DNA of 5,711 bases from the NCBI GenBank assembly GCA_905193765.1, contig CAJJPZ010000143.1, forward strand, positions 1-5,711, given 5' to 3'. The notes under the pieces are model-generated. The model did no database searches. It had not been told where the DNA came from and was given only the letters and a program-made list of their open reading frames with translations. The translations under genes were made by a program, and so were the position numbers. The DNA is from an uncultured Eubacterium sp. GTDB lineage: Bacteria > Bacillota > Clostridia > Peptostreptococcales > Anaerovoracaceae. Numbering within the stretch: position 1 is the first letter of the stretch; every line of letters begins with the position of its first letter. Shown here piece by piece: positions 1-5,711 of this stretch.

Positions 1-1635
1 ACAGCAAGTGTGGCAGAAGGTCTTGAACAGATGAGAGGTAATATCGATGCTCTTGCAGTTTCCGGATATGCCAGTGTGAGGAACCCTGCATATGAGCTGA
101 GGGTAAAAGAGCTTTCGGATGAAATACTGGGAGTACCTGTAGTATGTGCACATGAACTTACAAATGTTCTTGGCTATTATGAAAGAACTATAACTGCTGT
201 ACTGAATGCAAAGCTTATTCCGGTAATAAAGGAACTGATCGCGGCAACGAAAGAAGTACTGGCATCAATGGGTATAGAATGTACCCTTGTGATAATAAAA
301 GGTGACGGGAACTGTATGGTGGATTCCTTTGCTGAGGAACGACCGATAGAGACTGTGCTCTCCGGACCGGCGGCCAGTGCCCTCGGTGGTATACAGCTGT
401 CGGACAGGCAGGATATGATAATCGCCGATATGGGTGGAACTACTCTTGATATTGTGTCAGTTACTGATCGCAGGATACCGATCGACAAGTGCGGGGCAAC
501 TGTCGGAGGATGGAGAACAAGAGTCAAGGCTATGCATACCAGATCTTTCGGTCTGGGAGGTGACAGCTATATGAGGATGAACAACTCCTGCATAGTGGAT
601 TTCGGGCCAAGGAGGGTAGTGCCGTTGTGTATAGCGGCGGAAAAGTACACTAATCTTACCGATGAACTGCAGAAATACTGTCTGCCAGTCGATTACCATA
701 TCATAGGCCGCCAGGAATCTGATTGTATCGCTTTGTTCAAACGTGGCAATCTCAGAAACGAACAGCTTACTCAGGAGGAGATGGAAATAATTGAACTGCT
801 CAAGGATGGCGCTCATTCACTTCTGTATATAGCAGATAAGCTTTCACGTGACATAGATTCGATATGTATAAACAGGTTGCTGGAAATGGAAGTGATATAT
901 CTTATATCACTCACCCCTACCGATCTGCTGCACGTTACAGGTGAATATGTATGTTATGACAGAAATATAGCAGAAATTGCGTTGAAGAAACTGGCAGACA
1001 GGAAGGATATGTCTCTTGAGGCATTCGAGGCTTATGCAGAGAGTGTATTTACAGATAAAATATGCACAGCTCTTATACAGAGCATGCTTGTAGACCGTGG
1101 GATCGAGGAGGAACGCGTTTCAGATGAACTGATCAGAACTGTATTTGGCAGTATTTTCAGTAATGACGGAGACGCGGAGGGAATAGTCGATTTTAACTGT
1201 AGTTTCAGAGCTCCTCTGATCGGTATAGGTGCGCCGGCAGAGAACTGGCTGACCAAAGCAGCGTCGCAGCTGAAATGTGAAATCATAATACCAAGGGACA
1301 GTGAGGTGGCGAATGCGATAGGTACTGTTTCGGGAAATATCAATGAATCGCTGGAGGCGTTGATAAGATATGATTTTCATACACAGAAATATATAGCGCA
1401 TCTGCCGGACAGACGTGTAATGTTCGATGAACTTGATGAAGCGGAACGATTCGTTGAGAAAGAACTGGTGATGTGTGGCAGAGACTTTGCAGAAAAAATG
1501 GGTGTCAGCAAATACAGCACTGATATTTCAAAGGAAGTAATCGAATCTGAAGGATATTGTACTTCGGACAGGACATTTATAGAACTGAGAATGAAAATGG
1601 CTATTTCAGCTAATGCAAAATATATTGGTCATTGA
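1..1635 (+). CDS. Hydantoinase/oxoprolinase family protein, ATP-dependent (5'-truncated by window edge)
   Basis: Frame 1 is open from the first base (T-A-S-V-A-E-G...) to TGA at 1633-1635, giving 544 visible codons, so the start lies upstream. The GTG at 10 is probably an internal Val. Seen: ERPIETVLSGPAAS (around 340-381), a hallmark of HyuA/oxoprolinase proteins, and IADMGGTTLDIVSV (around 421-465), the second phosphate-binding motif of this ASKHA-fold ATPase. FGLGGDSYM follows near 547. A segment around 766-951 (LTQEEMEII to LTPTDLLHVTGEY) looks like a small helical or winged-helix-like insert. The missing N-terminal part should hold the first nucleotide-binding motif (G-D-GGT-x-TD). Family members use ATP to open cyclic amides such as hydantoins, 5-oxoproline or caprolactam, or to carboxylate small ketones. 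Members often pair with a HyuB subunit, but none follows here, so the activity is open. No signal peptide or membrane segment is visible in this part; it is likely cytosolic. Family call firm, substrate unknown. Confidence 0.88.
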   Translation, partial: TASVAEGLEQMRGNIDALAVSGYASVRNPAYELRVKELSDEILGVPVVCAHELTNVLGYYERTITAVLNAKLIPVIKELIAATKEVLASMGIECTLVIIKGDGNCMVDSFAEERPIETVLSGPAASALGGIQLSDRQDMIIADMGGTTLDIVSVTDRRIPIDKCGATVGGWRTRVKAMHTRSFGLGGDSYMRMNNSCIVDFGPRRVVPLCIAAEKYTNLTDELQKYCLPVDYHIIGRQESDCIALFKRGNLRNEQLTQEEMEIIELLKDGAHSLLYIADKLSRDIDSICINRLLEMEVIYLISLTPTDLLHVTGEYVCYDRNIAEIALKKLADRKDMSLEAFEAYAESVFTDKICTALIQSMLVDRGIEEERVSDELIRTVFGSIFSNDGDAEGIVDFNCSFRAPLIGIGAPAENWLTKAASQLKCEIIIPRDSEVANAIGTVSGNINESLEALIRYDFHTQKYIAHLPDRRVMFDELDEAERFVEKELVMCGRDFAEKMGVSKYSTDISKEVIESEGYCTSDRTFIELRMKMAISANAKYIGH

Positions 1636-1636
1636 T

Positions 1637-1644
1637 AAAGGAGG
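1637..1644 (+). promoter_or_regulatory. Strong ribosome binding site deciding the aminotransferase start
   Basis: AAAGGAGG, nearly a perfect anti-16S complement, ends five bases before ATG at 1650. It selects that ATG over the in-frame TTG at 1632, which lies upstream of the site and overlaps the end of the preceding gene. Confidence 0.85.
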
Positions 1645-1649
1645 AGAAA

Positions 1650-2966
1650 ATGGCTTATACAACAGAAAAATCAAAAGAATTATTTCAGAAAGCGCAGGGA
1701 TGTCTGGTTGGCGGTCTCTCAAGTTCATTTCACAAGGCTCCGTGGAATGATTATCCGATCTATATGGATCATGGAGTAGGTTCGAAAGTATTCGATGTCG
1801 ACGGGAATTCGTATATAGATTATCTGAATGCATTCGGACCTAATATCCTCGGTTATGTACATCCTGTCCTTACTGCGGCAGTCGAAGCGCAGCTGCATAA
1901 GGCAACGCTGATGGCAGCTCCTAATGAGGCTCTTGTAAAACTGGCAAACAAGCTTGTCGATATCATTCCTTGCGCAGATAAGGTAAGTGCATTCATGTCG
2001 TCCGGATCAGAGGCTAATATGCATGCTATAAGAGTTTCAAGAGCATATACAGGTAAAAAGAAGATCGTAAAGATCGAGGGGTGCTATCACGGATCTATGG
2101 ATGAGGAAAAGGTCAGCTGCGATGCCGAAAGGCTCGAGGCACTGGGACCAAGGGAAAACCCTAATAAGATAAAGCATATAAAAGGTCAGAAAGATCCGGA
2201 TGACGTTATCATTGCAATGTTCAATGATCTTGAAAATATCGAACATATATTCAGGACACAGGGTGATGATATCGCATGTATAATCCTTGAAACTATAATG
2301 GCAAATGCAGATCCTATATATCCACAGCCGGGGTTCCTCGAAGGACTCAGAAAACTGTGTGATGAATACAATGTAGTGCTGATCTTTGATGAGGTGATAA
2401 CCGGATTCAGACTGGGACTCCAGGGTGCACAGGGATATTTCGGAGTTACACCTGATCTGGCAACTTTCGGAAAGGCAATAGGCGGCGGATATCCGATCTC
2501 ATGTGTTGTAGGTCGTGAGGAAGTTGTAACAGCAGCAACGGTTGCATCAGGTACATTTGCTGCTAATGCAATGTGTGTTGCAGCTGCGCTGGCGACTATT
2601 GAAATCTGTGAACAGCCGGGTTTCTATGAGAACCTTGAAAAGATGTCACAGAAAATGATAGACGGTATCGAGGAGATCTGTGCGAAATATGATGTCAAAG
2701 TATGTACAAAGGCTGTCGGCGGAATGTGGACTATGGTGCTGGGAACCGATGAGGAACTCGTGGATTACAGAGACCACTATTCAAAGGTAGACAGTGCTCT
2801 GTACAGAAAACTGGTGCAGGGCTGCATGGAAAGAGGTATAAGACTCAATCCTTGGAGAGGAAGAAATTATATGTGTGCTCAGAGCACATATGAGGATATC
2901 GAATATACGCTGAAAGTTATAGATGAAATCATGGGCGAAGCCATGGCTGAAAGGAGTGGAAAGTAA
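1650..2966 (+). CDS. Class III PLP-dependent aminotransferase, glutamate-1-semialdehyde aminomutase-like
   Basis: A 438-residue protein, the usual length for GSA-aminomutase/class III aminotransferases. Seen in order: GGLSSS (21-26), matching the GSAM GGVNSP segment; VFDVDGNSYIDYLNAFGPNILGY (48-70); SSGSEAN (117-123) and the aromatic-His pair YHG (146-148) for cofactor binding; IFDEVITGFR (245-254) with the PLP-pyridine Asp247; and FGKAIGGGYP (273-282) with the Schiff-base Lys275. SGTFAANAM (300-308) corresponds to the phosphate-cup segment of the partner subunit. All core PLP residues are present, so an active enzyme is expected, most likely cytosolic. The family moves amino groups between adjacent carbons or to a keto acid, often producing or consuming a semialdehyde. 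The GSAM Arg (GGVNSPVR) appears to be His28, and no heme genes are nearby, so HemL is unlikely. The stop overlaps the next start (TAATG), implying coupling to the dehydrogenase. I infer it makes or uses the aldehyde handled by that enzyme. Confidence 0.9.
   Translation: MAYTTEKSKELFQKAQGCLVGGLSSSFHKAPWNDYPIYMDHGVGSKVFDVDGNSYIDYLNAFGPNILGYVHPVLTAAVEAQLHKATLMAAPNEALVKLANKLVDIIPCADKVSAFMSSGSEANMHAIRVSRAYTGKKKIVKIEGCYHGSMDEEKVSCDAERLEALGPRENPNKIKHIKGQKDPDDVIIAMFNDLENIEHIFRTQGDDIACIILETIMANADPIYPQPGFLEGLRKLCDEYNVVLIFDEVITGFRLGLQGAQGYFGVTPDLATFGKAIGGGYPISCVVGREEVVTAATVASGTFAANAMCVAAALATIEICEQPGFYENLEKMSQKMIDGIEEICAKYDVKVCTKAVGGMWTMVLGTDEELVDYRDHYSKVDSALYRKLVQGCMERGIRLNPWRGRNYMCAQSTYEDIEYTLKVIDEIMGEAMAERSGK
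2951..2956 (+). promoter_or_regulatory. Ribosome binding site of the GAPDH-like gene, inside the preceding CDS
   Basis: AAGGAG lies within the last codons of the aminotransferase, nine bases before ATG at 2966. With the one-base TAATG overlap this suits translational reinitiation and matched production of the two enzymes. Confidence 0.75.
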
Positions 2967-3991
2967 TGAAAAAAGTAGTAGTAGTAGGATATGGGACTAT
3001 AGGACAGAGACTGGCTGACGGAGTGGCAATGCAGGACGATATGGAGCTGGTAGGCGTTGTTGATGCTGCTGTGAGCCTGGGAATAAGAGCCCTCAAGGAG
3101 AAGGGCATGCCGTATAAACTTTATGCTCTCAATGATGAAGCCAAAACTGCATTCGAGGCAATTGGAGCGCCGGTAGCGGGCCTGATCGATGATGCTCTTG
3201 ATCAGGCAGATATCGTTCTTGACGCTACATCTGCAGGCGTAGGTGCAAAGAATAAAGAGATATACAAGGAAAAAGGTCTAAAGGCAGTATTCCAGGGTGG
3301 CGAAAAGAATGATGTTGCAGATGTTTTCTTCCACGGATATGCCAACTATGAGAAGGGAGTAGGTGCAGACTTCCTCAAACTGACAAGCTGCAATACGACC
3401 GGGCTGATAAGAGCTGTGGATTGCCTGAACAGAAAATGCGGTATAGAAAAGGTTGCGATCACTATAGTCAGAAGAGTTGCTGATCCGGGAGATTATCACA
3501 GAGGACTTACGAATGCTCTTCAGGTAGATCAGGCGCCTAATCACCAGGCAGTGGATCTGATGACTATAATGCCTGAGATCGATGCAACGGGTATACTTGT
3601 ACACGCTCCTGTGACACATGGCCATTTCATCACAGTGGTAGCTACACCTAAAGAGGATATAACAGTGGAAGAAGCTATAGCAGCATTCAAAGAGCATGAT
3701 CGTATCAGGATGGTACGTCTGGAAGACGGATTCAAGGGAAATGCTTCCATATTCAAATATGCAAGAGACCTTGGCAGAACAAGAGGCGATCTGTATGAGA
3801 TCTGTATCTGGGAAAACACAGTAGTAAAATCAGGGAAAGACCTTATGTTCGGTATACATATCCCGCAGGAGAGCGTTACGATCCCTGAGACGATCGATGC
3901 GGTACGTGCAGCTCTTGGAATGGACACAGATGGAACGGCAGCCGTAGCTAAGACCAACAAGAATCTCGGGCTTGGTTCCTGGAAGGAATAA
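2966..3991 (+). CDS. Type II (archaeal-type) glyceraldehyde-3-phosphate dehydrogenase homologue
   Basis: 341 residues, the standard archaeal GAPDH length. Seen: the Rossmann motif VVVVGYGTIGQRLADGV (4-20); QDDMELVGVV (23-32); ADIVLDATSAGVGAKNK (81-97); VFQGGEK (108-114); the catalytic segment SCNTTGL with Cys142 (141-147); VRRVADP (168-174); the HGH pair (218-220) where archaeal enzymes have MHQH; DLGRTRGDLYEI (268-279); and the C-terminal NVDAVRA-like stretch TIDAVRAALGM. The family oxidises an aldehyde with phosphate and NAD(P)+ to an acyl phosphate, reversibly, through a Cys thiohemiacetal. Unusual points: Asp33 replaces the Lys of GVSKTRPD, suggesting NAD rather than NADP; SHHGPD is NHQAVD (192-197); GPINAI is GLTNAL. 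These changes lie near the active site, so the aldehyde may not be glyceraldehyde-3-phosphate. It lies between the aminotransferase (1-base overlap) and the kinase (2-base gap). Family assignment is firm; the physiological substrate is inferred to differ. Confidence 0.92.
   Translation: MKKVVVVGYGTIGQRLADGVAMQDDMELVGVVDAAVSLGIRALKEKGMPYKLYALNDEAKTAFEAIGAPVAGLIDDALDQADIVLDATSAGVGAKNKEIYKEKGLKAVFQGGEKNDVADVFFHGYANYEKGVGADFLKLTSCNTTGLIRAVDCLNRKCGIEKVAITIVRRVADPGDYHRGLTNALQVDQAPNHQAVDLMTIMPEIDATGILVHAPVTHGHFITVVATPKEDITVEEAIAAFKEHDRIRMVRLEDGFKGNASIFKYARDLGRTRGDLYEICIWENTVVKSGKDLMFGIHIPQESVTIPETIDAVRAALGMDTDGTAAVAKTNKNLGLGSWKE
3983..3988 (+). promoter_or_regulatory. Ribosome binding site of the PGK-like gene
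   Basis: AAGGAA, inside the final codons of the dehydrogenase, precedes ATG at 3994 by five bases. Only two bases separate the two genes, which fits coupled translation. Confidence 0.65.
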
Positions 3992-3993
3992 TT

Positions 3994-5223
3994 ATGAAAA
4001 GTATAAATGATTATGATTACAGCAATAAAACAGTGCTTTTGAGGATAGACATCAATTCTCCGATCGACCCCCTCACAAAGAAGATCGTCAGTGATAACAG
4101 GATCAGAAAAAGCATACCTACTATCAGAACGCTCCTTGATAAAGGAGCAAAGCTGGTGATGATAGCACATCAGGGAGATACTCTTGATTACAGCAATCTG
4201 ATCCCTCTGCATGAACATGCAGAAAAATTAAGCCAGTATCTCGGGAGCACTGTTCCATACATAGATGATCCATGCGGTCCGGCAGCACAGCAGAAAATAA
4301 AAGCACTCAGAGCCGGAGAAGGTATACTTCTTGGAAATCTCCGGTACCTGACGGAAGAGATCTCCACATTCGAGAATGCTGTGAAGCTTGAGCCGAAGGA
4401 TATGAAAGATACATATCTGGTGAGATCATTACTGCCGTTATGCGACTTTTATGTCAACGATGCCTTTGCAGCAGCGCACAGGAATGCCCCTTCGATGGTG
4501 GCATTCCAGCAGCTGCTGCCTACAGCGGCAGGTCTGCTGATGCAAAAAGAGGTGGAGGCGATGGACAATATAATGGAGCATCCGGAAAGTCCATGTGTAT
4601 TCGTGCTTGGGGGCGCAAAGATATCCGACGCTTTCGGGATGATGAAACAGGTCCTGCAGTCAGGCAGAGCGGATCTGATCCTTACAGGCGGGATAACCGG
4701 AGAGATAATGCTTCTTGCCAGCGGATACCGGCTGGGGTCAGTGAAAGAAAATTTCATATGTGACAGAGGTCTGGAGGTCTTTGTAAAAGACGCTGAGGAA
4801 TATCTGAAACAGTATCCGTATAAAATCAAATTCCCTGTCGATCTTGCGTATGAACAAAATGGCGAAAGGAAGAGTGTTCCTGTAAAAGATCTGCCGAAAG
4901 AAGAAATGTTTATGGATATAGGCGATGAGACGATATGCCTTTATGAGGAGGAAATAGCAAATGCAAAGACGATATTCGTGAACGGCCCTGCAGGTGTGTA
5001 TGAAAATCCTGTCTTTGAAGAGGGGACAAAGCGAATATGGAAGGCCATTGCTGCATCGGAAGGTTATTCTGTGATAGGCGGCGGAGATACAGTAAGTGCA
5101 GCGCAGAGATATATAGATCTGAGTGATATAGGCTATGTGTGTACTGCAGGAGGTGCGATGGTGAGATATCTTTCAGGCAAGGAGCTCCCGCTGATAAAGG
5201 CGATGAGATCCGCGAAGGAATGA
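3994..5223 (+). CDS. Phosphoglycerate kinase homologue, archaeal-like, altered substrate site
   Basis: 409 residues, near the usual PGK length. Seen: RIDINSP (17-23), equivalent to DFNVP with Asp19/Asn21; NRIRKSIPTI (35-44); IAHQGDT (57-63); LLGNLRY with Arg117 (112-118); YVNDAFAAAHR with Arg163 (153-163); LGGAKISD (205-212); VNGPAGVYENP (329-339); the nucleotide-loop GGGDTVSA (362-369); and TAGGAMVRYLSGKELP (384-399). The wording of DINSP, AHQG and NDAFAAAHR resembles archaeal rather than ordinary bacterial PGK. The family transfers phosphate between a 1-acyl phosphate and ADP to give ATP plus a carboxylate. ATP-site motifs and two of the substrate-phosphate arginines are retained, but the third (Arg of HLGRP) is Asp62. 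That argues for a changed substrate while phosphotransfer remains possible. Its position directly after the GAPDH homologue makes it the likely acceptor of that enzyme's acyl phosphate. Probably cytosolic. An ordinary glycolytic PGK is possible but less likely. Confidence 0.9.
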   Translation: MKSINDYDYSNKTVLLRIDINSPIDPLTKKIVSDNRIRKSIPTIRTLLDKGAKLVMIAHQGDTLDYSNLIPLHEHAEKLSQYLGSTVPYIDDPCGPAAQQKIKALRAGEGILLGNLRYLTEEISTFENAVKLEPKDMKDTYLVRSLLPLCDFYVNDAFAAAHRNAPSMVAFQQLLPTAAGLLMQKEVEAMDNIMEHPESPCVFVLGGAKISDAFGMMKQVLQSGRADLILTGGITGEIMLLASGYRLGSVKENFICDRGLEVFVKDAEEYLKQYPYKIKFPVDLAYEQNGERKSVPVKDLPKEEMFMDIGDETICLYEEEIANAKTIFVNGPAGVYENPVFEEGTKRIWKAIAASEGYSVIGGGDTVSAAQRYIDLSDIGYVCTAGGAMVRYLSGKELPLIKAMRSAKE

Positions 5224-5246
5224 TAGCAGACTGATGATCATATTAC

Positions 5247-5250
5247 GGAG
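5247..5250 (+). promoter_or_regulatory. Ribosome binding site of the LarA-like gene
   Basis: GGAG in the 36-base gap after the kinase stop, nine bases before ATG at 5260. The gap shows no inverted repeat or T-run, so transcription probably continues from the kinase gene. Confidence 0.6.
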
Positions 5251-5259
5251 AACGGTTAT

Positions 5260-5711
5260 ATGAAGATAGAATTAGGATATGGAGATGGTATCCAGACAGC
5301 AGAGATACCTGACAGGAACATACTGAAGATACTGAGAGCCAATCCGGTCAGCAGCGGTGAAAAAGGCGGATCCGTGGTCCGGGAGGCATTAAAAAATCCC
5401 ATTGCTTCAGCTCCGCTCGCAGAGATAGTGAGACCTGGAGAAAAAACGGTGATAATAACAAGCGACATAACGAGGCCTATGCCTACATGGGACGTGATGC
5501 CGGCAGTTCTGGATGAGCTGTATGCAGCTGGTGTATCGCCTGAGGATATCACACTGGTCTTTGCCCTGGGCAGCCACAGAGCACATACGGAGGAAGAAAA
5601 AAAACACCTTGCGGGAGAACGGGCTTACAGAGAGATCTCATGTGTCGACAGTGATCCACAGGATTGTGTACATATCGGCACGACAGAAGCGGGAACGCCG
5701 GGGGATATCAC
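5260..5711 (+). CDS. LarA-family (DUF2088) nickel-pincer 2-hydroxyacid racemase/epimerase homologue (3'-truncated by window edge)
   Basis: Open from ATG 5260 to the window end: 150 complete codons, starting MKIELGYGDGIQTAEIPDRN. LarA proteins are about 420-430 residues, so roughly the first third is present. Seen: the N-terminal strand with IPDRN (16-20); TSDITRPMP (67-75) with the family's Asp69 and Arg72; ITLVFALGSHRAHTEEE (97-113) with His106; and HIGTTEAGTPGDI (138-150), like the LGTTSRGTP segment of the family. These match the positions of Asp72, Arg75 and His108 in Lactiplantibacillus LarA. The Lys that carries the nickel-pincer cofactor and the later histidines lie beyond the window. 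Characterised members racemise or epimerise lactate, malate, gluconate and similar 2-hydroxyacids by hydride transfer. Co-location after the kinase suggests that a 2-hydroxyacid is substrate or product of the pathway. The exact hydroxyacid is unknown. Cofactor genes larB, larC and larE are not in the window. Confidence 0.85.
   Translation, partial: MKIELGYGDGIQTAEIPDRNILKILRANPVSSGEKGGSVVREALKNPIASAPLAEIVRPGEKTVIITSDITRPMPTWDVMPAVLDELYAAGVSPEDITLVFALGSHRAHTEEEKKHLAGERAYREISCVDSDPQDCVHIGTTEAGTPGDI

Noticed and set aside
10..12. GTG as the start of the hydantoinase-family gene
   Set aside because: The frame is open to the window edge and family proteins have a nucleotide-binding N-terminal region that is missing here, so the gene begins upstream.
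772..783. Internal Shine-Dalgarno-like CAGGAGGAG followed by ATG
   Set aside because: The ATG is only two bases after AGGAGG, too close for efficient initiation, and lies inside a continuous conserved frame encoding Gln-Glu-Glu-Met.
1632..1634. TTG as the start of the aminotransferase
   Set aside because: It would place the strong AAAGGAGG site inside the coding region; the ATG at 1650 is correctly spaced from that site.
1650..2966. Calling the aminotransferase HemL (heme biosynthesis)
   Set aside because: No other heme genes are nearby and the GSAM Arg segment is altered; the catabolic-type neighbours point elsewhere.
2974..2986. GTA trinucleotide run (phase-variation repeat?)
   Set aside because: Only four copies, encoding the Val strand of the Rossmann fold; a trinucleotide change would not shift the frame.
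3541..4218. 225-residue open frame on the minus strand
   Set aside because: It runs antisense across the well-supported GAPDH and PGK homologues, shows no recognisable motif and has no good ribosome site; it is a shadow.
4440..4763. 107-residue plus-strand open frame inside the PGK homologue
   Set aside because: Out of frame with a clearly conserved protein, Arg/Gly-rich composition typical of a shadow frame, no family resemblance.
5224..5259. Terminator or promoter between the kinase and LarA-like genes
   Set aside because: No stem-loop followed by a T-run and no convincing -35/-10 pair could be seen in the 36-base gap.

Overview
The window is a single plus-strand operon segment from a bacterium, with five densely packed genes and no non-coding stretch longer than about 36 bases. 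Strong Shine-Dalgarno sites (AAAGGAGG, AAGGAG), heavy use of AGA/AGG arginine and ATA isoleucine codons, moderate base composition and the gene families suggest an anaerobic Firmicute, probably Clostridia (Lachnospiraceae or Ruminococcaceae-like). This placement is inference. The operon is open at both ends: the first gene lacks its 5' part, the last its 3' part, and no promoter or terminator is visible.

Layout: (1) 1-1635, the C-terminal part of an ATP-dependent hydantoinase/oxoprolinase-family protein. (2) 1650-2966, a class III PLP-dependent aminotransferase resembling glutamate-1-semialdehyde aminomutase. (3) 2966-3991, an archaeal-type (type II) glyceraldehyde-3-phosphate dehydrogenase homologue. 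(4) 3994-5223, a phosphoglycerate kinase homologue that also looks archaeal-type. (5) 5260-5711+, the N-terminal third or so of a LarA-family (DUF2088) nickel-pincer 2-hydroxyacid racemase/epimerase. Genes 2 and 3 overlap by one base (TAATG) and genes 3 and 4 are 2 bases apart, so these three are probably translationally coupled.

The interesting point is the combination. The dehydrogenase and kinase families together perform aldehyde + Pi + NAD(P)+ -> acyl phosphate -> acid + ATP, or the reverse. Here they are coupled to a PLP enzyme of a type that handles amino-aldehydes or omega-amino acids, and they sit beside an ATP-dependent ring-opening-type ASKHA protein and a hydroxyacid racemase. Substrate-site residues are changed: the kinase has Asp62 where PGKs have the substrate-phosphate-binding Arg (HLGRP/HQGRP becomes HQGDT), the dehydrogenase has Asp33 instead of the Lys of archaeal NADP-using enzymes and altered SHHGPD and TTLMHQH motifs, and the aminotransferase lacks the GSAM Arg in its GGVNSPVR segment. 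I infer that the cluster is not glycolysis or heme synthesis but a dedicated, possibly undescribed pathway. One version is amine -> semialdehyde -> acyl phosphate -> carboxylic acid with ATP recovery, with the hydantoinase-like protein and LarA homologue preparing or racemising the substrate or product. The substrate cannot be read from the sequence.
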